Shown in pieces: positions 23,461-31,006 of a stretch of 33,687 bases of DNA. Source of the stretch: Candidatus Hydrogenedentota bacterium (GTDB lineage: Bacteria > Hydrogenedentota > Hydrogenedentia > Hydrogenedentales > SLHB01); NCBI GenBank assembly GCA_016215105.1, contig JACRLJ010000094.1, forward strand, positions 24,411 to 58,097, given 5' to 3'. The notes under the pieces are model-generated. The model was not told the DNA's origin and searched no databases. It was given only the letters and a program-made list of their open reading frames with translations. Both the position numbers and the translations under genes were made by a program. Position 1 is the stretch's first letter. Each line of letters opens with the position of its first letter.

Positions 23461-24858
23461 ATGGCGATACATTTCTATAACACGTTGACGCGCGCGCGAG
23501 AACTCTTCGAGCCTCTTGAGCCCGGAAAGATCCGGATGTACACCTGCGGTCCGACGGTGTACAACTTCCCGCACATCGGGAATTTCCGCGCGTTCCTGTT
23601 TGAGGATTTGCTACGCCGGCACCTGAAATACCGGGGCTACACCGTCACGCAAGTAATGAACCTCACGGACATTGACGACAAGATCATCCGCATGTGCCGC
23701 GAGACGGGTGAGTCGTTGCAGTCCTTGACGGGCCGGTACAAGGCCGCCTTTTTCGAGGATCTTGATACGCTGGGTGGTGAGCGCGCGGAGCACTATCCCG
23801 CCGCGACGGACCATATTCCGGAGATAGTAACGCTGATTAAGACACTGCGCCAGAAGGGACATACCTATGACGCGGACGGCAGCGTTTACTTCCGCCTGAA
23901 CACGTTTCCCGGCTACGGTAAACTGAGCCACTTCGATATCGACCAATTGAAGACAGGCGCCAGCGGCCGCGTCGCCGACGACGAGTACGCCACGGAGGAC
24001 GCGCGGGACTTCGCCTTGTGGAAAGCCTACGTCGAAGACGACGGGGAGATCTTTTGGGAAACCGAACTCGGGAAAGGCCGTCCCGGGTGGCACATCGAGT
24101 GCTCGAGTATGAGCATGAAATACCTGGGTGAATCGTTCGATATCCATTGCGGCGGCATCGACAACATGTTTCCCCACCACGAGAATGAAATTGCCCAATC
24201 CGAAGCGGCCACCGGGCGTCCCTTCGTCAAGTACTGGCTTCACAGCGCGCACCTCTTCGTAGACGGCCGCAAGATGGCCAAGTCCTTGGGTAATTTCTAC
24301 ACCTTGCGCGACCTGCTCGAGAAAGGCCACGATCCGGTGGCGATCCGCTGGGTCTTGATCGCGACCCACTATCGGCAGCCGAACAATTTCACTTTCGACG
24401 CGCTCGAGGCGGCCACGCAATCCGTGAGACGCATCAAGGATTTCCGGCTCAGATTGAAGGCCATCACCGGAACCGGAAGCGGACTAGATCAGGAGATTGC
24501 CGCCTGCGAAAAGACATTTGGCGACTCGCTGGACGACGACCTCAATATTTCGGGCGCGTTGGCCGCGGTGTTCGACTTCGTTCGTGATGTCAACCGGCTC
24601 GTGGATCGCAACGAAGTTGGCATCGACGGCGCCCGGGGCGCGACCGCATTACTCGATCGGCTGCACGCGGTCACGGGTGTGTTTCCTTCCGGCGAAACGG
24701 ATCAAGCGCCGCAAGCCATTCTTGACCTGGTGCTCGAGCGCCAGCGCGCTCGCCGCGAGAAGAACTTCTCGCGCGCCGATGAGATTCGGGATATACTCGC
24801 CCAGGATGGCTGGGTCGTCGAAGATACACCCGACGGCCCCAGAGTCAAACGGAACTAG
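23461..24858 (+). CDS. cysS: Cysteinyl-tRNA synthetase
   Basis: This 465-aa class I synthetase activates cysteine and charges tRNA-Cys. The zinc-ligand cysteine is in YTCGPTVYN (C29), the HIGH box appears as PHIGN (37-41), the second zinc region as WHIECSSMS, the FPHHENEIAQSEA segment is intact, and KMSKS appears as KMAKS (271-275). The C-terminal DALR-like helical domain and the ARREKNFSRADEIRD region are complete. Length matches E. coli CysS (461). The ATG at 23461 has GGGAG eight bases upstream. The 191 bases before it hold no recognised feature. Confidence 0.97.
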   Translation: MAIHFYNTLTRARELFEPLEPGKIRMYTCGPTVYNFPHIGNFRAFLFEDLLRRHLKYRGYTVTQVMNLTDIDDKIIRMCRETGESLQSLTGRYKAAFFEDLDTLGGERAEHYPAATDHIPEIVTLIKTLRQKGHTYDADGSVYFRLNTFPGYGKLSHFDIDQLKTGASGRVADDEYATEDARDFALWKAYVEDDGEIFWETELGKGRPGWHIECSSMSMKYLGESFDIHCGGIDNMFPHHENEIAQSEAATGRPFVKYWLHSAHLFVDGRKMAKSLGNFYTLRDLLEKGHDPVAIRWVLIATHYRQPNNFTFDALEAATQSVRRIKDFRLRLKAITGTGSGLDQEIAACEKTFGDSLDDDLNISGALAAVFDFVRDVNRLVDRNEVGIDGARGATALLDRLHAVTGVFPSGETDQAPQAILDLVLERQRARREKNFSRADEIRDILAQDGWVVEDTPDGPRVKRN

Positions 24859-24881
24859 CGCCGGGAATTTCGGAACAAGAC

Positions 24882-25274
24882 ATGCGCACTCCAGGACGAG
24901 ACAAACATACCGATACCGACGATATCGAGGATAGAGCCTTTGAGTTCGCGGCTGCGATCGTGCGCTTGGTCCGCGAGCACGAAAATGAAATGCCACGGCC
25001 GATGTCAGAGGCGTTGGTTCGCAGTGGCGCCACCATAGGCTCGCACATTCTTCAGGCCAACAATGGCCAGAGCAGACGAAACTTTCTCTCCCAAATGACC
25101 TCTGCGCGAAAGCTTAGCCTCGAAGTAAGCTACTGGCTGAAGCTGCTACTGGTATGCGGAATTACCACCAAGACGGACGTGCGCCCGTTCCTCGAGGTGG
25201 CGCACGATCTCCGCGTGGATCTGACTACGATCTGCGCAAAAGCCAGGACTCAGTTGGAGACGGACAAATCGTAG
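24882..25274 (+). CDS. Four-helix bundle protein (S23/IVP family)
   Basis: This 130-aa protein fits the four-helix bundle family first seen inside 23S rRNA intervening sequences (TIGR02436-type): FEFAAAIVRLVREHENEMP, the conserved LVRSGATIGSHILQA turn and the SYWLKLLL helix are in place. Such proteins are common in environmental bacteria, often outside rRNA, and their role is unknown. It starts 23 bases after cysS and may be transcribed with it. It is not in or near an rRNA gene here. A repeat-rich gap follows. Confidence 0.85.
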   Translation: MRTPGRDKHTDTDDIEDRAFEFAAAIVRLVREHENEMPRPMSEALVRSGATIGSHILQANNGQSRRNFLSQMTSARKLSLEVSYWLKLLLVCGITTKTDVRPFLEVAHDLRVDLTTICAKARTQLETDKS

Positions 25275-25280
25275 GAATCC

Positions 25281-25307
25281 GGCCAGAAAGCCGGCTTCTT
25301 GACGCGG
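25281..25307 (+). repeat. 27-bp intergenic repeat, copy A
   Basis: GGCCAGAAAGCC followed by GGCTTCTTGACGCGG lies seven bases after the four-helix-bundle gene. Copies B (25628-25654, same strand) and C (27817-27843, opposite strand) share its core; A and C agree at 23 of 27 positions. The core contains the palindrome AAGCCGGCTT. All three copies are intergenic. Confidence 0.55.
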
Positions 25308-25446
25308 CGCGGCCAGAAGGCGTCCGTAAGTTATTCAATACCAGTGCTGGCTCGTTCGGAGTTTTGCCGTGTGGAGGCGTTCCAGCCGCGCCTCGAGACG
25401 CAAACACCGTAGTGTATTGATTCATGCTGACGGCATCCTTTGTCTC

Positions 25447-25525
25447 GACGCGAAAGCCGCGAAAAGCGGGGACAGACACGCTTTTCAAACTGCCGAAAAG
25501 CGAGTCAGTCCCCGGTTTTCGCTTG
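25447..25525 (+). repeat. 79-bp palindromic intergenic repeat, copy 2
   Basis: This second copy of the element at 4686-4764 has four substitutions. The compensated double-hairpin architecture is kept: GAAAAGCG and CGCTTTTC arms around GGGGACAGAC, and GAAAAGCGAG before CAGTCCCC. It lies in the 464-base gap between the four-helix-bundle gene and the sigma factor start. That gap also holds 27-bp copies A and B near its two ends and a candidate ECF promoter; no gene is seen in it. Confidence 0.85.
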
Positions 25526-25627
25526 ATTGCGGAGTCTTGCAAGCATGTGCGTCGTGCAGCGTAGACTCTTGATATTACATGAGTTCAATGATTCCGAAGC
25601 CCGCCAGCCGTCAAGTCTAGGCGGTTT

Positions 25628-25654
25628 GGCTAGAAAGCCGGCTTTTTGACCGCG
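25628..25654 (+). repeat. 27-bp intergenic repeat, copy B
   Basis: GGCTAGAAAGCC followed by GGCTTTTTGACCGCG contains the 12-bp palindrome AAAGCCGGCTTT. It is in the same orientation as copy A, 320 bases away, with the 79-bp repeat between them, so A and B could be the ends of one composite element. The T run after the palindrome is terminator-like but the stem has no loop. Confidence 0.5.
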
Positions 25655-25683
25655 CCTTTAGGATGATCTCGTGTCTAGGCCTT

Positions 25684-25711
25684 GGAACCAAAACCAAAAA
25701 CCGGTGTTAAA
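25684..25711 (+). promoter_or_regulatory. Candidate ECF-type promoter of the sigma/anti-sigma operon
   Basis: GGAACC (25684-25689) followed after 16 bases by GTTAAA (25706-25711) resembles the GGAAC/-10 promoters recognised by ECF sigma factors, which commonly control their own genes. It lies about 28 bases before the ATG at 25739. It also argues against the alternative TTG start at 25682, which would place the promoter inside the gene. Confidence 0.45.
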
Positions 25712-25738
25712 CGTAACAAAATTGAGGGTTTCCGGCGC

Positions 25739-26023
25739 ATGACGGGAGTTTCAGACTGGGAGCTCGTCGCACGGGCACAGTCGGGCGACCTCCAGGCGTT
25801 CGCGGAGCTGGTCAGCCGGTATCAGACTCCGGTGATCCACTTCTGCCGCCGCATGGTCGGTTCACTCCAGGACGCCGAAGACCTTGCTCAAGATAGCTTT
25901 GTCCGGGTGTACCGGTACTTGCCACGCTTGCGTCCGGAGGCCAAATTCTCGACGGTTGTGTTCGGGATGGCCAGGAATCTAACGCTGAACTACTTGCGTG
26001 ATTCCGCCGCGGCCGGGGAGTAA
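25739..26023 (+). pseudogene. ECF sigma factor, region 2 half (before frameshift)
   Basis: This is the N-terminal half of a sigma-70 family ECF factor, ending at a premature TAA. It contains region 2: SDWELVARAQSGDLQAFAELV, the core-binding and -10-recognising DAEDLAQDSFVRVYR and FSTVVFGMARNLTLNYLRDS. The ATG at 25739 is preferred over the TTG at 25682. Just after LNYLRD the frame departs from the expected linker. One extra C in the CC of ATTCCGCCGC (26001-26010) would restore a DSRRGRGVTDS linker and join the frame at 26032. The lesion is therefore a single missing base, either a sequencing error or a recent mutation. Confidence 0.85.
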
Positions 26024-26031
26024 CCGACTCG

Positions 26032-26319
26032 ATGACGGGCGTGGCGGATGGCGCCGCGGACAGGCTTGTCGGAGACGATTCGCAGCGGCCCGATCGGACC
26101 GCGCGACTCAAGGAAATCGAGAGCCTAATTGAGCGCGGACTGTCGATGATTTCTCCTGAGCATCGCGAGATTATCGTGCTCCGTGAGGTGCAAGGTCTGG
26201 ATTACGACACGATCGCGGATGTGATACGGTGCCGGAAAGGCACTGTGAAGAGCCGGTTAGCCCGGGCGCGCGAACAATTGCGTCAACGGTTGACCGAATT
26301 GGGAGGTGAGTGGTTGTGA
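26032..26319 (+). pseudogene. ECF sigma factor, region 4 half (after frameshift)
   Basis: This frame carries region 4, which reads the -35 element: the RLKEIESLIERGLSMISPEH lead, IIVLREVQGLDYDTIADVIRC and the helix-turn-helix closing GTVKSRLARAREQLRQRL. The formal ATG at 26032 is internal to the ancestral gene. In-frame codons just upstream encode RRGRGVTDS, the expected linker. If translated alone it would lack core-polymerase binding and be inactive as a sigma factor. Its stop overlaps the anti-sigma start (GTGA), as expected for a coupled sigma/anti-sigma pair. Confidence 0.85.
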
Positions 26320-26981
26320 AGACGAAGCATGTGCTGGATCAGCTTTCCGCCTATATCGATGGCCAGGCGGACCGTCCTGATCTCATCGCGCGGCATTTGC
26401 AGCAGTGCGCCGAGTGTGCGCGGCGGCACATGGAGTTGTCAAAGCTCTCCGCCCACATCAAGGCCCTGCCACCCACCGAGACCCACCCCGCGTTTCTCAC
26501 CCGCGTCATGGCCAACGTGGTTGAGACGAAACCTGTACCGAGGCGGCGGTGGCTATCGTGGCCCGCTTCCGTGGCGGCAGCATTCCTGGTCTCGGTTGTG
26601 GTGGGCGCTTCCTATTTTGCCGCGGCGCCGCATCGTTCCGCCACACCGGAGATCGCAAACACAGCAGTTCCTGGCGCGCCGAAACAAATCGATGAAAACG
26701 CGCTGATGCGTCAGATCGAAGAGCGGCTAGCGCTGGGAGGTTCGACGCCGCTCCTCGAGTCAGATGACTTTGCGGCGGATTCGGAGAGCGACGCTCACTT
26801 GGTGGCGCTTCTGGAAACGACGGCCGACGACATCGAACGGTTGGCTCGAGTCGAGAGGATAAACGACGCCGGCGAGGATGTCGAAGCGGCGCCGATGTTT
26901 GAGGTCACTCTGGATAGTCTCGACGATTCGGATGCCGCGGCGTTCAAGGAATTGTTGAGCGAATACGCACGAAAGGGGTAG
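26316..26981 (+). CDS. Anti-sigma factor with zinc-finger (ZAS) motif
   Basis: This 221-aa single-pass membrane anti-sigma factor has a cytoplasmic zinc-binding anti-sigma motif, H27-x3-C31-x2-C34 (RHLQQCAEC). A basic stretch and a transmembrane helix at about residues 80-105 (WPASVAAAFLVSVVVGASYF) follow, then an acidic periplasmic region of about 110 residues. The GTG at 26316 is chosen because GGGAGG lies nine bases upstream and it overlaps the sigma stop; the GTG at 26310 is too close to that site. It would hold the upstream ECF factor at the membrane until a periplasmic signal arrives. If the sigma gene is truly broken, this protein has lost its partner. Confidence 0.88.
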   Translation: MKTKHVLDQLSAYIDGQADRPDLIARHLQQCAECARRHMELSKLSAHIKALPPTETHPAFLTRVMANVVETKPVPRRRWLSWPASVAAAFLVSVVVGASYFAAAPHRSATPEIANTAVPGAPKQIDENALMRQIEERLALGGSTPLLESDDFAADSESDAHLVALLETTADDIERLARVERINDAGEDVEAAPMFEVTLDSLDDSDAAAFKELLSEYARKG

Positions 26982-26986
26982 TTGTC

Positions 26987-27784
26987 ATGAAAGCGTGGAT
27001 TCTGATGGCCGTTGTGGCGTGCATCGCCGCCGCCCTCACGGCAACCTATGTCTTTGCGCAGCAGCCTCCGGAGAGTGCGCCCCCGGGCGCGCCGCCTGGC
27101 CCGCAGGCGGGTCCACCCCAGGCTCCCCACGATCGTCCATCCGCAAAGGCCCTTGGCAAAGGCCTCGATGGATTGATGGGTGACAAAGAGCTTCGTGAAA
27201 TGGTCGAAACCGTGATGATGGCCAAGCTGTCCACCCGTCTCGGTCTTTCCGACGAGCAGGCGTTTCAGTTGGTCCGCCAACGCTCAAAGGTGCGGGACGA
27301 GACGCAAATGCTCGCTAAGGAGCGCCGCGAAAAACTGAAGGCGCTTGAAGCCGCGGTGAAGGCGGAAAAGCCGGACGACGCCGACGTAAACGCGAAGCTG
27401 GACGAACTCATGGGCATCGATGAAAAGATAGCCTCAATTCGCCGGCGCGCGTTCGATGAGGCCGGCAAGAACCTGACCGGTGTGCAGCGGGCCAAACTCT
27501 ACACCTTCATCAACGAGTTTGAAAACGACATGAGGCAACTTGTCAATCGCGCGCGTGAGCGCGGATTAGGGCAGGGACCTATTCCGCCTTCGGGCCCCGG
27601 CGCGCGCGATGGCGCCCAGGGGCCGCCAGGCCCTCGCGACGGAATGCCCGGATTGCGCGGGCAATTCCGGGAGAACCTGCGCAAGAATTTGCGTGAAGGT
27701 GAACTCCGGCCGCTTCCGCCTGGTGAAGACCCCGCGCGACCAAATCCGCCGCCGCCCGTTGCCCCGCCGCCACCGGCCAAGTAA
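26987..27784 (+). CDS. Spy/CpxP-like periplasmic protein
   Basis: This 265-aa exported protein has a signal peptide (MAVVACIAAALTATYVFAQ) and a Pro/Gly-rich linker. A helical region of about 110 residues with the Spy/CpxP-type layout follows (LSTRLGLSDEQAFQLV, then a charged coil and LTGVQRAKLYTFI). It ends in a Pro/Arg/Gly-rich tail of about 75 residues. Proteins of this kind often sit next to ECF sigma and anti-sigma genes as periplasmic sensors or chaperones (compare the CnrX/ZraP/CpxP groups). It begins five bases after the anti-sigma gene, with AAAGGGG ahead of the ATG. The ligand (metal, misfolded protein or other) is not evident, since there is no His-rich metal site. Confidence 0.78.
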   Translation: MKAWILMAVVACIAAALTATYVFAQQPPESAPPGAPPGPQAGPPQAPHDRPSAKALGKGLDGLMGDKELREMVETVMMAKLSTRLGLSDEQAFQLVRQRSKVRDETQMLAKERREKLKALEAAVKAEKPDDADVNAKLDELMGIDEKIASIRRRAFDEAGKNLTGVQRAKLYTFINEFENDMRQLVNRARERGLGQGPIPPSGPGARDGAQGPPGPRDGMPGLRGQFRENLRKNLREGELRPLPPGEDPARPNPPPPVAPPPPAK

Positions 27785-27816
27785 GGCCGGTGTCAGGCTA
27801 AACGCAGGTAATTCGA

Positions 27817-27843
27817 CCGCGTCAATTAACAGGCTTTCTGGCC
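27817..27843 (-). repeat. 27-bp intergenic repeat, copy C
   Basis: This inverted copy of the A/B repeat reads on the minus strand GGCCAGAAAGCC followed by TGTTAATTGACGCGG, with four mismatches to copy A in 27 positions. It lies between the convergent Spy-like gene and the 473-aa unknown gene. A small GGCGG/CCGCC hairpin lies about 30 bases beyond it. Confidence 0.45.
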
Positions 27844-27897
27844 AAGCTCCTAGGATACCACGTCCTTTGAGGCGGCTGGACCGCCCTACCAGTTCCG

Positions 27898-29319
27898 TCA
27901 GATCACTTCCCACTCGTCTTGCACATACGGCTGGAAGATCCGTTTCCGGTCCGCTTCGAGCATGCGCGGGCGTGGTTTGAGCGTCCCTTCAATCGAGGGA
28001 AAGCGCACGAATCGTTGTTTGCTTTGTTCGTAGCGGCTGATCACGTGAAGGTACAACATGAGCCGGGCGGTTCGCTTCTGGCGCGGAGTGGTGTAGTACA
28101 CCGTGAGCCCGTGTTCAATGGCGTGGTGCAGACGGTCTCCCAGCGCGTGAGGCCGCGCCGCGTTCAACTCCGACCATGCGAAGAGGTCCAGTTCGTCATG
28201 TTCCTGCGTCCGTGGCTGGGCGCTGTGCGAAAAATCCGTATCGAGCCGATCGTACAGCGCCGCCAACTTGTCAAACCATTGCAGAATTGCGCGGTATCCT
28301 TCATCGCTGATGTCCACTTCAATGTGTACGCTATCCACGGTTGCCACGGTCTGCATACCGAGATAGGCGTTGCGATCCGCGTTCTCCTCCGGGATCATCC
28401 GTACCCGCGCCTTCTCGGCCGCTTCGCCGTAGTTGAAGCTCTCGAGAATGGTCGCAATGGTGAACTTGCAGCGTGACAACAGTGAGAATTCGCGGAGCAG
28501 CGGCGCCGCAATGACGTCCTGTTCCAGCACCGCGTCCAAGGCCGGCGCGGCGGCGAACAACTCCGTCTTGAGATCAAGCCAGATATCGTGAAACAGCGCG
28601 ACGAGCTGCTGCCCGCATCCCTGCGGGGATGGGCCGAAGGCCAGCGCCAGCAGGTCAGAGTAGCGTTGCTGCAAGCGCCATCCAGGCCGCTTGAGGATAT
28701 CGTGGTCAAAAAGATACCGCAATACCAGCAGCCGGTCGATGGCCTGATGGGCAAGCTCCTCGGGCACGTGTGGCTCGCCGCTCAAGGTCTCGCACCACCG
28801 TTGACACCACTCGCGCAACTGCCTCGCGAGATAGCTGCGGGGCTGGCGACGGACCTCTTCGAGCGATCCGTGCTCGACGTCGCTCCGGCTCAGCGCTCCA
28901 CCAAACTCCTGATTGAACTGCGCGGGCGTGTCGGCGTGCAGCAACAACTCGTCGGTCCGCACGTCGTATAGGTACGAGCGATGCAGGTCGGTGATGAACG
29001 CATAGGAGGCGTTGAGGCCGTGGGTCGCGTCGACCAGGGCGCGCGTGACCTCGCAATAATCCAAGCCCCGCTCGACCAAGGCTCTTGGCGACTCGAGCGA
29101 CCCCGGCATCAGAAAGTGCGCGACCGCCGCGCTCTGAGAACCGCCGCGCAAGATATAGGACAACGTGCCTGGCGGCCGCCGGTCGATTGGCGGCGGATTA
29201 TTCCAACCCAGCAATGTCAGAAATCGCTCCGCATAGCGATGCTGCTCGGCCTTGGTCGAGTCCGCCAGGGTTTCCCACCAGGATTCACACAGTTTGGCAA
29301 TGTCCTGCGCCGTTCCCAT
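27898..29319 (-). CDS. Uncharacterised 473-aa protein, type IIG-restriction-like N-terminal flavour
   Basis: This 473-aa, probably cytoplasmic protein has no signal peptide or transmembrane segment. The N-terminal half (WWETLADSTKAEQHRYAERF, LLGW, then DLHRSYLYDVRTDELLLHADTP and VRRQPRSYLARQLREWCQRW) reminds me of the N-terminal and helical regions of Eco57I/MmeI-type (type IIG/IIL) restriction-modification proteins. However, no methyltransferase motif (NPPY, FxGxG) and no clear PD-ExK nuclease triad is present, so the resemblance is weak. The C-terminal half is helical and rich in charged residues. Its ATG abuts the stop of the upstream winged-helix gene with no gap, so the two form one transcription unit and probably one functional pair. 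Function unknown. Confidence 0.8.
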   Translation of the reverse strand: MGTAQDIAKLCESWWETLADSTKAEQHRYAERFLTLLGWNNPPPIDRRPPGTLSYILRGGSQSAAVAHFLMPGSLESPRALVERGLDYCEVTRALVDATHGLNASYAFITDLHRSYLYDVRTDELLLHADTPAQFNQEFGGALSRSDVEHGSLEEVRRQPRSYLARQLREWCQRWCETLSGEPHVPEELAHQAIDRLLVLRYLFDHDILKRPGWRLQQRYSDLLALAFGPSPQGCGQQLVALFHDIWLDLKTELFAAAPALDAVLEQDVIAAPLLREFSLLSRCKFTIATILESFNYGEAAEKARVRMIPEENADRNAYLGMQTVATVDSVHIEVDISDEGYRAILQWFDKLAALYDRLDTDFSHSAQPRTQEHDELDLFAWSELNAARPHALGDRLHHAIEHGLTVYYTTPRQKRTARLMLYLHVISRYEQSKQRFVRFPSIEGTLKPRPRMLEADRKRIFQPYVQDEWEVI

Positions 29320-29925
29320 TTACGCCACACCTTTCCCTTTGTCTACGGCATGTCCCGCGGCTTCGATTCGCCGCCAAATCACATCATCCCGCCGCCCAAG
29401 CATGTCCACGCTGCCACCCAAGAAATCCGCTAACGCCGCCGATCGTTCGACGAGCGCGCGCTCGAACTCTTCGCTGCTCATAATCTCGAGTGTGTACGGA
29501 GCCGGAACACCAAACGAGGGTCGTCTCGCCGCATGGGTTACGATCAACACCCGCTGCGCCGTTGCATTCAAGAAGGCCGCGCGCACATCCTCGTCAACGG
29601 CGGCGATGCCGCGTATGTAGTCGTGCGCCGCCGCCGCCTTCAAGACCATGCCGCGCAACTCCGGAAACAGCGGATGCTGCAAATCTACCTGGTAGTAAGT
29701 TCTGTTTCCCTCGGCGCGGCGATAGAGCAGTCCTGCCGAACCCAGCCGGTCTAATTCGCGCTGAATCGCGCGAAGCGGAAGCCCCGTTGCGCCTTCAATT
29801 TGCCGCTGATAGTAGGACCGCCGCGGGTCCAGCATAAACAGACGCAGAACCGCGACTCGCGCCGAAGACGCGAGTATTCGCGTTAGCGATTCTTCAATAG
29901 CCTTTTGACTACCATTTAGCGTCAT
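29320..29925 (-). CDS. Winged-helix regulator with degenerate nucleotidyltransferase-like domain
   Basis: This 201-aa protein has a winged helix-turn-helix domain in its N-terminal half (ILASSARVAVLRLFML, YYQRQIEGATGLPLRAIQRELDRL, wing GLLYRRAEGNRTYYQV). In known proteins of this layout the second half is a MNT-type nucleotidyltransferase with a GSxARG...DxD active site. Here the corresponding stretch (QRVLIVTHAARRPSFG and IMSSEEFERALVE) keeps the outline but has no GS or DxD, so it is predicted to be catalytically dead, perhaps a ligand-binding or protein-contact module. The start at 29925 follows from homology and the palindrome and -10 box upstream. The next gene begins at the base after its stop codon. 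It is likely the autoregulator of the pair. Confidence 0.8.
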   Translation of the reverse strand: MTLNGSQKAIEESLTRILASSARVAVLRLFMLDPRRSYYQRQIEGATGLPLRAIQRELDRLGSAGLLYRRAEGNRTYYQVDLQHPLFPELRGMVLKAAAAHDYIRGIAAVDEDVRAAFLNATAQRVLIVTHAARRPSFGVPAPYTLEIMSSEEFERALVERSAALADFLGGSVDMLGRRDDVIWRRIEAAGHAVDKGKGVA

Positions 29926-29940
29926 TAAGTTCTGTACTGG

Positions 29941-29956
29941 TTGTTATTAATAGCAA
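29941..29956. promoter_or_regulatory. Candidate operator of the winged-helix gene
   Basis: TTGTTATTAATAGCAA is a 16-bp palindrome with a single mismatched pair. It spans the predicted transcription start of the winged-helix gene, between its -10 box and its ATG at 29925. A dimeric winged-helix protein bound here would block its own promoter. Confidence 0.5.
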
Positions 29957-29961
29957 GTATA
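29956..29961 (-). promoter_or_regulatory. -10 box for the winged-helix/unknown-protein operon
   Basis: TATACT on the minus strand, 31 bases before the ATG at 29925, lies in a notably AT-rich stretch. No clear -35 element is found at 16-18 bases, so the promoter may need an activator. Confidence 0.4.
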
Positions 29962-30454
29962 CGAGTCTAAATAGGCGCATCTTGGTGATATATTTTTTCA
30001 ATTTTCGGGCTAATATATGAACTAACTGCGCAGAAGTCAAGACTATTCTTGTGCAGATGACCAAAAATATGGCTCAATAGGTGTGAGTCCTGGTCATCCG
30101 CCGCCGAGGGGCCACCCAAGTTTCAGCGCGGTCCGACCTCGATCTTCCTGACCGGAAGGTGACTCAGAGCTACCCAACCCAACTGCGTTCGCGAAGGGAG
30201 GCGTACGTGCAGCGCCGGTCGGCCCATTCGTACTTAACGGGCGCGAACCCGCGGGTGGTTTGACTACGCTCGCGTAGCTCCTATATCGAGAAAGCAACAA
30301 TTACGTCGGATTAGCCTTTTTGAGCGAGGCCCTTTTCGGCCGCCGCCACGAGAGTTGGCCGGAGGCATTTTCTCGCATAAGTCGGTCGGAAGCCGAAGCT
30401 TCGCACTTGGCCAGCTCGCGCGCCGCGTTGCACGGCGCCTCTCGGGTGTCCGTG

Positions 30455-30471
30455 TTGGCACGGAAGGTGCT
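30455..30471 (+). promoter_or_regulatory. Sigma-54 (-24/-12) promoter for the P-II/amt operon
   Basis: TTGGCACGGAAGGTGCT matches the sigma-54 consensus TGGCACG-N4-TTGC(A/T) with one mismatch. It has the invariant GG (30457-30458) and GC (30469-30470) separated by exactly 10 bases. The transcript would begin near 30482, about 130 bases before the P-II gene. Nitrogen-controlled sigma-54 transcription of glnK-amt operons is well established in proteobacteria. No full NtrC half-site pair was found upstream. Confidence 0.7.
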
Positions 30472-30569
30472 CTTGGGGTTGGCATGGCGTCCGAACGCCA
30501 GCCACCGTTCCGGAGCGTGAGTATCGCGGAACAGTGATTACGCTAGTATTTTAGTGCGGCAATGCCTAA

Positions 30570-30956
<387 letters not shown>

Positions 30957-31006
30957 CGTCTACGTTGCACAGAATCATTACGAGGATATGAAAGGAGAAT
31001 CGTTCT

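Noticed and set aside
25682-25738. TTG start giving a longer sigma factor
   Set aside because: It would include the candidate ECF promoter in the coding sequence, and sigma region 2 begins right after the ATG at 25739.
30225-30260. tRNA-like T-arm (GGGTTCGCGCCC on the minus strand)
   Set aside because: The T-loop lacks the conserved adenine and no acceptor, D or anticodon arms can be placed around it.
30094-30537. Several 60-73 codon frames on both strands of the gap before the P-II gene
   Set aside because: They overlap each other on both strands, lack ribosome-binding sites and recognisable sequence, and one would contain the sigma-54 promoter. Non-coding or structured RNA is more likely.
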